From assembly GCA_037042915.1 (NCBI GenBank), contig CM073200.1, forward strand, positions 2,910,832 through 2,974,831: 64,000 nucleotides of DNA. Direction: 5' to 3'. Made by a program: the position numbers and the translations under genes. This DNA is from Auricularia sp. M13 (taxonomy: Eukaryota; Basidiomycota; Agaricomycetes; Auriculariales; Auriculariaceae). Shown here piece after piece: positions 14,441-24,056 of this stretch (position 1 is its first letter; each line of letters starts with the position of its first letter). The notes under the pieces are model-generated. The model saw nothing but the letters and a program-made list of their open reading frames with translations. It was not told the origin of the DNA and made no database searches.

Positions 14441-15933
14441 ATGTTCGCAAACCGCCGCACCGTGTCGTCTCCGCTGGCTCGCAAGGCCATGTCCTCGTCG
14501 CGTCAAACAGCACAGAAGCCCAAGACACGCTCTGTTTCAGCTCGCGGCAAGAACGCCGTTCCCAGTCCCTCGGAGCAGCTCGACATGGCCGACATCGCGC
14601 ATCAGCACTCCCTCCGTGACTGCATGACTGCGTATATCGAGCTCAGGCGTTCGACTCACCCCGAGGAGTTCGCGAAGGATCCTACTCATCAGCCGACATA
14701 CATCTGTGGCCCTTGGGAGCCCAAGCTCGTCTTGCGCAACGTTCGGCCGCCAATTTGGGAGCAACTCATGTGCCCGCAGTGCGGCAGCACTTCGCCCTCA
14801 CTATACACGTTCACTGGGCGTCAAGATCCGGGCTGCACTTGGGTGAAGGTGCGTATCGCTGTTGCGCCGTCGTCTCGTCCGAGATTGAGCATGTTGCAGT
14901 GCTCGCAGTGCAACCAGGTCGAGAATACTCCAGGCACCACGAAGTCCTCGGGCGACATTACGAAGACCCCGCGAAGCGTCGACTCTCATGGGCCATTTGC
15001 CGTATACGATAGCAACAAGTGTGAGTTGCGTGTATGGGTGACTAGGCTGGCCTCAGAGCGCGAGGCCGAAGTAGGTGCGCGCGCTTCCTTTCCATTGGTG
15101 CATAGTACTCATTATTTGACAGAGGCTGTCAAAGCCCGCGGGTCACGCACACCGTCAGGATCCAATCCAGCGACGATCCGCAGAGCAAGCGCTGCGCGCG
15201 CGCCGCGCACTCCATTGCGTCGTCCCCGCAAGCCTTCCTCGGCGGCTACCAGCGGCTTCTTCTCTGACGACGCGGACGATGACGGCGAAAGCGCGGACAA
15301 GGACGGCAACGACTCCGAGTTCACCAACACCGAGTCAGACGCATTCCGCCAGTTGATGGCGCGCTCTCGTGGCCCACTCGCGGACCCTCCTCGCAACAAC
15401 AAGCAGCGCCGCAGCAATGCAGCGGGAAAACGCGCGGTCGCGGCCTCGTCGAAGACTCCATCGCCGCCGCCACAGTCTGACACGCAGGCCCAGCAGCGCG
15501 TCGTTGCCAACGTTCCACTATCTCGCACCTTCGCGTTCAAAACTCGCGAGGTACAGGTCTCAGTTGAACTCATGGTGAGTTGCCGTTAAGCATCTCTGCA
15601 TCGGCTCGAGTTCAAACGTCGCAGAATCGCTCGTATCGCACGGTCAAGGTTGCTATCACCGACAACAAGTTGACGTGGGCCGTTCTCAAGTGCTCTCTCT
15701 CCAGTCTCTTCGTCGACGATTCCGTTGGTCTTGAAGTCTTTGACACCGTCAGCAACCAGTGGCGCCGGTTTGGCCTTGGCACCCAGCTTGGTGTGCACGT
15801 CTCGTCGAATACCATCGTTGCACGCGTCGTGCATGGTCGGGCTCTCTCACTGGAAGTCATCGAGATCCCCTCCACAACGGAGGATGAGAAACCTTCCAAG
15901 GTCGGGATAAACGCTATTACCCCAAGCCGCTGA
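14441..15933 (+). CDS. unknown zinc-ribbon protein
   Basis: The frame from ATG 14441 gives a basic Ser-rich leader, then a conserved-looking block with LMCPQCGSTSPSLYTFTG and, after a likely intron (14849-14899), KCSQCNQVEN: two C-x2-C pairs that would form a zinc ribbon. A long Ser/Arg/Asp-rich disordered middle follows. A second intron (15575-15624, GT-AG) joins the last exon 15625-15933, which encodes a compact beta-rich-looking domain (VKVAITDNKLTWAVLKCSL). I recognise no named family; no enzyme motif is seen. Its place inside the inverted termini suggests transposon cargo, perhaps DNA binding, but that is inference. An upstream ATG at 14334 is possible. Confidence 0.6.
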
Positions 15934-16382
15934 CTTTCATCACCAAGTCCAATAAGCGGGCAAAGCACCTTTAATTCCTTTTCCTATTCCCGAGTTTTTG
16001 TTTCTTGATAGAGTTCGCGTCCTCGAGTTATTCGCATAGTCTGAATTGGATTCTCGTATTCGCCCGTTTTGGCTTTGTCACATCAACCGGCTGCACTCAG
16101 GACAATCCCGGATAGTCTAATCGCGAGATCCGACGATCCAAGATATCGGATCGCCGGATCCTGCGATCTATCCTGCCGGATTATCGTTTGCGCAGCGTCG
16201 TCCGCAGCCGTCACCACTGGCCAATTTCATTGCTTATGCGTTGCACCGGACTCCACTTCACTCCTGCGTCACTTTCGCGGTGCTCTTGCTTCAGAGTCTC
16301 AAGGCGCTCTATCCCGTTGCATGAGATCTTTACGGGCTCTTCATATCTGGCTATTTGATTACGTCGAAGAACAGCCTGCACT

Positions 16383-16540
16383 ATGTCCGAACTGTACAAT
16401 TTCATCATGAAACGGTCTACATTGTGAGTATTCTTTGTGAGGTTTACGCTCAGAGCTAACCTGCACCCCGGTCGAAAGGTCTATTGCACTATGTCTGAAC
16501 TGTACAATTCCATCCTGAAACGTCAAATTTGTGAGTATGC
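16383..16540 (+). repeat. tandem duplication of a start-codon/splice-donor block
   Basis: Two similar blocks begin at 16383 and 16491 (period 108 bp). Each opens with ATG-TCNGAACTGTACAAT (MSELYN) and ends in a GTGAGTA donor about 40 bp later. It could be a duplicated 5' exon of the large downstream gene; not proven. Confidence 0.6.
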
Positions 16541-17156
16541 ACCTGATAGTTCTGCGCTCAAAGTACTCACGTCTTTGAATTCGACGACCTGATTATCCGT
16601 CTCAGGAGCAGCACCTCGCGCACCGCAATGCTCACTGACGACTCGCGCTATTCGATTCTGCAATCGCGCCAAGTTCCTGGTCGCACGCCGAGTAGCCGGT
16701 TCGTAACTGTGCAGGTGTCGGAGCACCGGCGTCAGATCGATCAACCGGCCAATCCCGCGTCCGTCTTGCATCTTGTCTTCCGACCGCGACCACCCAATTC
16801 TCTCCCCATTCCCATCCACCAGCTTCGTGGCGGAGGGACTCTGCGATTGCAGCTCCCTCTGGACGTCGTTGGATCTTGGTGGCGCCGCTATTGTACGATT
16901 GTACCTAGTGGTGGACCAGCTCTCCTGATCGCCCGCTTATACTCCCCTGATCGCCCGCCTATCGTCGACGGATCACGATGTCGGCCAAGGCGTGCGTGTC
17001 GTCAGGCTGATCGTGCAAGATCGCTGTGCTGATCATGCATTACCAGTGCCACGTCCCGCACCAACGCGACCCGCAAGCAGACTCGCGGCGCTCGCGCGCG
17101 TCTGCCATTGCAGCGCGAGCATCAAAGCCAGTGCGTAGTCGTCGATGCCATACCAT

Positions 17157-20100
17157 GATGCTTACAGTAGACAGTACTACATCGGACACTGTGGACGAAG
17201 CACCCCGCAGCCGGCCTCTAGTCGATTGGCACGAATTCCCCGACGCTTGGAAGAAAGTCTACGAAGACGCTCGTCTTGGACCGTGAGTCCGCGCTCTGTT
17301 GTTGGGTCCAGCGCGTGTCTGATTCTCTCCAGTGCAGAATACTGGGCCCATTCCCCCCCCTTCTCCTCCCCGACGGTTCAAGAACCGTAAGTCACTGGCT
17401 CCCAGCCAAGATATGAACTCACTGATGAGTCTAGATTCAACGCCTCTCAGCTTCTCTTCCGATCGGAGGACCCGGATGCCTCGCCGGCGCACGAACAGGT
17501 TGAGCTCTGGGTCGACTTCTTCATCGAGTGTCTGCACCTCGAACGGGACATGGCGGCAGAGCGGAAGCACATGCGCGCACCACATTCTGTGCGCGGTCGA
17601 TTCTACCTCGGTTATCATCCCTCTCCTCCACGACCGAAGTTGCCTGTGAACAATGAGTTCCGCGAATGGATCCTGCCAGTCCTCCGCGAACAATCGCCCA
17701 ACCCGCTCACGAGGATCGTGCCTGATCAGACGGACGACGAGGAGGCATGGTTCGCATCCATGAAACTCTGGCACAAGCAGGCCGTCCAGTGGCTCACGCT
17801 GCGCAAGAACGAGGACCTCTACGTTCGATTGTTCGATAAGCACAACCGCGACGAGTTCTTGCAGAACTTCCCACGTTCGCACAACATACTGGATGTCGTT
17901 ATGCCTCAGCGTCTCAGCAGAGAGCTCTATGCCGCTGACCCCACGGCCCCGAAACTCATGCGCCACCATCGCTGGTGGAAGTACGCGGACCTGGATCCAC
18001 CGCCAGGCTATGCGGCTGCGATACGTGTCGTGACGAATGTCAATTACATCCCCCTTTGCCGCCAGTCACTAAACCCGTCATGCGCATTGACGGCCGCTAC
18101 GGCGTGCAAGAAGAATCACGCTTCCCGACGTGGCACGCTATTGGGAAGTGGCACATGGCGTTCATCTCGACTGAATTGCATGGTCATGTAGAAGAACTCG
18201 AGCACAGCTCCATCCACAAGCCGATGCAGTTCTATATTCCCGACTTTGAGCGCGATTTCTGCTCATATGACTTCGACATCTCCTTCGCGCCGAAACCTGC
18301 CCTTAAAGCTGCAATGCAGAAAACCTGGGAGGAAGTCTTCAAGTCCATCGAGGACCTGGGACTCGGGCCGTCTCATCTGGTGCATCGGCCTTTCGAAGCA
18401 GAACAGCGCGGACGTGCTGCAATGCGGTTCTTTTTCAACCAGCAACTGTCCAAGCGGGACTTGCGCGAGACTCTGGCTTCGTGGCAGCGGGCCGTAGCGG
18501 AGATCAAGGGCTGGATCGACTACATGAAGTTCAACAATTGGCTTACCAAGTGGTCGCAGAGGTCCAGCAGCCGAATTTTCCCGTTGCCATGCGATCTGCG
18601 TATGAAACAAAATCGCCAGCCCGCCCGCGGTGTCTTCACAGACGACGAAGCTGTCGCTGCTCATTACGCCCAGTTCGGTGTTCCTGTATGGTTGGTGCGC
18701 CCGCGCGACGACTTGGGCAACGTCTGGCTTGCGGGAGGCGACGAGGACCGTATCGACATCACGCCGTTTGTCTGCGAAACTCGTGCATACAACGAGGAGC
18801 CAGGACATCGCCCGGCTTACCTATCTTCGACGTATGAGACGCGCTCGTTCCCCACCAACAATTTCGACTTCAACGAACAGGACAACGACTTCGGCGCACA
18901 GGACATTCCTTACCATGCGTCAGGTGCGAGTCTGGCTCGGTTTATCGTGTGTATGCTGATTTTTTGTAGGCGCAAGCGAATCGGCTGTCCGTCTGCCAGA
19001 TAATCCTCGGAAACGCGCAGGTGCGATCTTCAAATTCGGACCTGTCGCCGTGACTTACCCATAGTAGTTGATCATGGACACAAGGACCAGCCGGCGGCAA
19101 AGAAGTCCAAGCAGGCCAGCAGCAGGGCTGAGGCGCTCAAACTGCCGAGGTTCCCAATGCAGCGGCTGTTGAAGACTTATCCCTCATGGTGGCCGAAGCA
19201 TTGGAAGGTCGCCTTGGACGTCGTCTCGTCGATCAAACTCGATCCGACTCGCGTCCGGGAACTGAGGACGGCCGCACAATATCCAGTGCCAGGCGTCGAG
19301 CATCTAACCGGGTACTTTGCTTCGCCCGTCGCTGCCCATTTCGCTGGGGAGGGGTCCAAAGTCCCGATGAATCTCACAACCATTTTCGCTTCGTATGTCA
19401 TGCTGCGCCCACGTTTGCTCTATGCTTTGAGCAGCTGTGCTCCCGGCGACTTTCAGACTTTCTCCGCGGTTCACTGGAAGAGAATTCTTACCAACCACCT
19501 CGACGAGAAAGACCAGGTTCTCTTCGCCCGGCAACTCGGCCTATCTGCTGTGTCGCTTCCAGAGGTCATGGAAGTCGACAATTCCACGCTCGATGTCCTT
19601 CATGACAGCGTTCCCGCAAGCCTTGCACCGCGAGTAACGGGCGATGCAGCGAACTCGTCAGCCCAGTCCGCTGTGTCTACTTCAACGACTCCCAGCTCGC
19701 TTGCGTCGCGACTTCCTCCTACTGCGCCGCCTTCTACCGCGCCGACTTCGCGTAACGCGTCGCCATTCGAGGACGTCATGTCGGACGATGACATTGACAT
19801 GACTCCCGTTCACGGCAACGCTCAGGACGAGAGCCTCAAGCATCGCTGTTTCGTGCCAGAGACTGAGCCACTTGAACCGCCTCTCGCACGTGAAGAGCAG
19901 CGTTACCTCTATGAGCCCTCCGCGTGGCGTAATACGGCTCGCAACAAGCTGCGCGCCCTCAGCAAGTTCACCTGGTTCGTCGAGACCGATACCGAACCCA
20001 ACGAACCACTGCATTTTGTTGTTGCGGGCGAGAAGAAGCGCAAGGAGTACTTTGAGGATAACGAGGATGCAGATGTGTGGTGGGATTATGACCGCGGCTG

Positions 20101-21221
20101 GTGTATCGTCTTCCAGGAATCTCCAGCGGTGTCCGAAGGCAGCCTGCATGGTCAACGACTGACGCAGCCCTTGCGTTTGTTTGAGTGGGGTGGGCAACGA
20201 AGCGTGCAGAAGTATATCCATGGTACGCAGGATGGGAATACCATCCAGCTGCGGCTCTGGCACCGTCAGTCGTTCAACCACAGGTGAGTTATATCGATTG
20301 TCTGTTGGGTGTCAGCTCGCTAATTCTTCTCAGAGTGCAGGTTCCTATGGAGCCGCTCGGCCCTGTGGGGTGTTTGTCAAAACTGAGGTGGGATCTTGAC
20401 GAGGAGGATTATAACTTCTTCTTCCCCACCGCGCCGCGTCGGCTTCCAGTTCCTCGAGCAGATCAGCTCGTGCCGCCGCCGCCGCCGCCGCCGCCGCCAC
20501 CGCCGCCACCGCCGCCCTCCCAATCAAATCCTACGCAGGCGCAGGTGCCGGTCATGAACACCATCGTCACTGCGTCTTCCTCGACAGCGCAAGCGTCATC
20601 CGGGTCATCGAGTGTGTCATCTGCGCCTTTGGGTTCCGTACCGCGCTCGTCGTCATCTCTTGTGTCGACGGTGCGCGACGCGCGCTCAAGCCGCAGCGCA
20701 TCATGATGTTCAACGACAAGGAGCTCACGCCATATGATCCGCCGGACGATGTGGAAGCCAGTCGTGCATATTGCTGGCCGTCCGACAAGGAGCGTGCCCT
20801 CATTGCCTGGGACGTAACGGAGCTGTCGTTCCGGCTGGAGCTCGCCCTGCTTGACGACAAGCTGCGTTTACTTTATCGCGACGACGTCAAGCTCAACGCA
20901 CAGTCGAACATGGAGCGCCAGGAGATGATCTTCAAGATCTGGGGCTCAAATAGTTTTGTGCCAACGACGGCGAGCCCGCTGACCGCGCCGGAGTGGACTC
21001 TCCGCATCGACTCGTTGCTTGCATTCCATGCTTTGGTTTCCACCTGGCCCCGCGTCTCAATCACGTCGCCGCCCGCTGTTTTCCCCGGTGAAGCCGAGTT
21101 CCTCGCGTTTGAGAAGGAAGTCTGGCGGGCTTACGCGCAGACTCATGTGGACTACCTGTTTCGTCAGGCCATGGTGCCACTAGAGCATCCTGAACACTCC
21201 GAAGATGTCGAAATGTCTTGA
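17157..21221 (+). CDS. very large lineage-specific protein
   Basis: A series of exons in one direction codes for well over 1,100 residues. Clear junctions: 17283-17332, 17389-17434, 18924-18969, 19021-19064 and 20284-20335 (GT-AG, phase-consistent). Two frame changes near 18020-18061 and 20640-20699 can each be bridged by a plausible 41- or 60-bp intron, so the gene may be intact. The protein has no domain I can name: Trp/Tyr-rich blocks (WAHSPPF, HRWWKYADL, FGVPVWLVRP), Ser/Thr/Pro linkers, an uninterrupted run of about 15 prolines at 20472-20517, and a C-terminal AWDVTELSFRLELALLD segment. From memory it resembles multicopy unnamed Agaricomycete proteins; this needs a search. It ends 450 bp before the right inverted terminus. 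Confidence 0.6.
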
Positions 21222-21476
21222 TCTCGCTTGCACCTGTAATACTTTGATATGTTCTCGACCTGATTGTTTGAAGGTAGTTTGAACTCTTCCCGCTCAGTCA
21301 ATGGTACGTCTTTACACTTAAGTCTTGCCAGTAAGTCTTGAAAGGTGTGCAAACTCTTAACTTAAGTTCAAGTCATCCCATGGATGAGCTATGCCAAGTG
21401 GCAAAGCAAACGACTTAGCTCGGTGTGCTCAGTGGTACTCATGACTTGGCGGGTTCCGACGCTGTTCCGCAGTTTG

Positions 21477-21556
21477 CTTCCGGGATTCTTGCACTGAGGC
21501 TTCTTGCACCACCTCCGGGCTTCTCGCACTAGCTCCGGGCTTCTTGCACAGCTGTC
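21477..21556. repeat. short degenerate direct repeats near right end
   Basis: Four imperfect copies of a CTCCGGGCTTCTTGCAC-like unit follow one another about 120 bp inside the right inverted terminus; subterminal transposase sites are one possibility. Confidence 0.55.
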
Positions 21557-21667
21557 CGCTGTTGCCCGCTCAGCACCAATAGTGGTATCACATGGGCACC
21601 AGTAGAACTGGGCACCCTCAAGCATGGGGTACCTCTTTACAGGGGCCCCTCTTACTTGGGGGGGTTG

Positions 21668-21689
21668 CCCCAGAAAGTGCATCCTTAGG
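21668..21689 (-). repeat. right terminal inverted repeat (candidate)
   Basis: Reverse complement begins CCTAAGG and ends CACTTTCTGGGG, matching 7782-7803 at 19 of 22 positions. Adjacent 21590-21667 carries GGGGTACC and GGGGCCCC blocks. Confidence 0.6.
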
Positions 21690-21919
21690 ATATCCGCGTG
21701 GTCAAGCGCTTCGGGCACAGCGACTACGCCGCGCGCGATCACATCGCGCATTTCGAGCTGCCGATGCGTATGGAGGGAGATTCGGACGATGACGGCACGG
21801 ATAGCGAGGCGGACTGGCCGTCGGCGGCCTGGGACCGTGGTCGCTTGGCTCTCGAGGAGCGGGAGGAAGAAAACCAGCGTCAGACGAGGGTTATGGATTG
21901 GGTTTCTCCTAGTAAGTAG
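21690..21919 (+). pseudogene. orphan 3' exon at transposon border
   Basis: Directly outside the right terminus an open frame reads DIRVVKRFGHSDYAARDHIA, then an acidic stretch, and stops at 21919. It has an AG just before it and no upstream exon, so it looks like the 3' end of a gene whose remainder was lost or displaced by the element. Family not recognised. Confidence 0.45.
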
Positions 21920-22690
21920 TACCTCGGCTTCTCGGTCTGTTACATTCTGTACTTATACCCTGTCGGAAATTTACGAAATCGAAGGGCGGCCCGGCACGGT
22001 CTGTTCTGCAGATTAATATTGCGACTAGCGCGGCACTCCGCCGCGGTATAGGCTACGGCGCGCACTCTGCGCCATCTGCCTTACGCACGGTTTGGTGTAC
22101 ACGGACGGCATGTGGCTATAGCGAGCGTTAGCGCTATATATTTGTGGAGCAAATGCGATCCGTAATAGTAACCTTCGCAGCGAGCTGTGGGATTTCCAGG
22201 AAACTGAAAGCTTTACCCTGACGGTGAATAGGCTATATGCGACATAGGACCGTGGTGTCGTGCTAGTTGACCTTTCTGTCCTGTATGTGTTGAATGCGAA
22301 GTACTGATTTGATGGCTGTCACGGTGGACGCCGTGTGGAGCCACCGAAACGGTCAAACCGCCATTAAGGATGCCCAGTGTAGTCTACCAACTATTCCCTC
22401 ACCCTCAAGACGGTATTCATCCGACTTTTTCTGACGACCAGAAAGACAATTCGCGGGAGCTCACTCATTGTTTGTCCGAAGAACAACAGGATGATAACGT
22501 GGCTGTGCAGGGGCTCCGCGTCCGACGCTCCGCACCGCGACCATGCGCACGCCGAAAATACAATCCCTGACACTGGGACACCCGCAGACAACGCGGGCAT
22601 GGCCGTTCATTAGCGGCTGGTCGAGTGGTGGTTAAGGTGTTTCTGTGCCGTGTGGCGGGTGTGCCTTGCCGTGGTAGGACAATAGGGTCG
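21920..22690. other. gene-free stretch with clustered short hairpins
   Basis: No coding signal. Between 22028 and 22145 several small inverted repeats occur close together, for example GGCGC-n7-GCGCC and TATAGCG-n8-CGCTATA. Confidence 0.4.
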
Positions 22691-22740
22691 CCGCTTCGCG
22701 TGCCGACTAACGATAGATCACCGCTATATAAACGAAGCGG
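22691..22740 (+). promoter_or_regulatory. GH16 core promoter with flanking inverted repeat
   Basis: A TATATAAAC box at 22725-22733 lies about 210 bp upstream of the GH16 start codon. It sits between the two arms of a perfect 8-bp inverted repeat, CCGCTTCG (22691-22698) and CGAAGCGG (22733-22740). Confidence 0.5.
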
Positions 22741-22938
22741 TGGTGCCCCACGCTTGCTCTCCCCGATATAAGGCGCTGCCTTTCGCCGTCAAGGCCCTAT
22801 CTCCCGCCCGGTCTCCCACTTTCTTGGCTTGAGCTTGCGCGCCAGCTGCCACAGAGCCTCAGCCGCAGAGTACTTGAACGCCCTCTTGCCGCACTCGCCT
22901 CTTCCTCCACGAACCTACCCAACACGCTTTTCCAAACC

Positions 22939-24056
22939 ATGTTCATGCCCGCAGGACCGGCCTTCATTTCTCTCTTCGCGCTCGTCGGCCTCGTGGTGGC
23001 CGCCCCGCACCCCACTGGCCGTGCTGCGCACGCTAGGCGGCAGGCCGGGCGTCTCCAGACCCGCGACGGCGCCCTGAAGCTTGTCGACACTTACGCCGGG
23101 GATAACTTCTTTGAGTGAGCCGCACTTTCTTTAGCTTATCTTTCGTCGCTAACTTCAGGGCCTCAGCGGTTTCCACTTTTTCGACCAGGCGTCGCCCACC
23201 CATGGCCTCGCCGACTATGTCAACAAAGACGTGGCCATGGGCGAAAACCTCACCTACATCAACCGGCAGGGCCAGGCTGTCATCCGCGTGGACAGGACCA
23301 CGCACATTCAACCCGGCCAGAAGCGCAAGTCGTGAGTCTGTCCTATTTTTCGCTCTCTGCATGAAGGCTGAGACGTGTCTCAGCGTGCGCCTCGAGTCGA
23401 AGAAGACCTACGGCAACTCGCTGATTGTCATTGACCTCGCGACGATGCCTCATGGGCCCTCGATCTGGCCTGCATTCTGGACGACGAGCGCCGGGAAGCC
23501 CTGGCCGTCTGGCGGCGAGATCGACATCGTCGAGGGTGTGAACGAGATGACAAACCAGATGACTCTGCACACCGACCCGGGCTGCCATCTGAACGACGGC
23601 GCGGGTTTCAAGAAGCTGTTCAGCGGCAAGGTGTTGCAGACGAACTGCGACGCGCGCGCGAACGGGAACGCCGGGTGCGGCATCCTCGACGAGGACCCCA
23701 AGTCGTACGGGCATGAGTTCAATGTCAACGGCGGTGGCGTCTTCGCCACGCTTACCAACGACGACGGCGTTAAGATCTGGCGCTTCGCGCGCGACGCTGT
23801 CCCCGGCGACCTCACTGACCCCAATGCGACGCCGAACCCCGACAGCTGGCCCGCGCCCAAGGCGTTCTGGAGCTCGAACGGCTGCACGCGCGAGTTCATC
23901 GACCAGAAGCAGCAGATGATCCTCAACATTGAGCTCGGTGGTGACTGGGCGGGCAATGTTTTCCCCGGGCCTGGACGCATCGAGGACTTTGTCGCCAACC
24001 CGGACAACTTCCAGTGGGCGCGCTTCACCGTCAACTGGCTGCGTGTCTACCAGTAG
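22939..24056 (+). CDS. secreted GH16 endo-1,3(4)-beta-glucanase
   Basis: Three exons (22939-23114, 23167-23331, 23384-24056) give 337 residues. The N-terminus is a signal peptide (hydrophobic FISLFALVGLVVAAP) with a likely dibasic processing site AHARRQ. The mature protein begins with the family pattern DNFFDGFHFFDQASPTHGL and carries the catalytic E-x-D-x-x-E motif in GEIDIVEGVN. The family hydrolyses beta-1,3/1,4 or 1,3/1,6 glucans outside the cell, either for wall remodelling or for degradation of foreign laminarin-type glucan; it resembles the Phanerochaete Lam16A type. The first acceptor is the CAG at 23164-23166, chosen because it restores the DGFHFF block. Two membrane protein genes of unknown function follow downstream. 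Confidence 0.93.

Larger units (their letters stand above)
7782..21689. mobile_element. candidate 13.9-kb KDZ-type DNA transposon with cargo genes
   Basis: Seen: the left end 7782-7803 and the reverse complement of 21668-21689 share CCTAAGG, then a 3-base difference, then CACTTTCTGGGG (19 of 22 identical). Just inside both ends lie clusters of GGGGCCCC and GGTACC motifs. Enclosed are a KDZ transposase-like gene, a zinc-knuckle/coiled-coil gene, a zinc-ribbon gene and a very large lineage-specific gene. Both ends abut truncated coding fragments. No target site duplication is obvious (left flank ends GATGTAG, right flank starts ATATCCG). Known: KDZ elements are large basidiomycete DNA transposons with accessory domains. 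Inferred: that the two ends belong to one element rather than being two small repeats in opposite orientation. Confidence 0.5.

Noticed and set aside
18020-18061. Frameshift in the large cargo gene
   Set aside because: A 41-bp GT-AG intron bridges the frames in phase, so a lesion is not required; left open for RNA data.
20640-20699. Second frameshift in the large cargo gene
   Set aside because: A 60-bp intron from GTACCG to CGCAG restores the frame.
7782-21689. Target site duplication of the candidate element
   Set aside because: The 8 bp on either side do not match; no support from this source.
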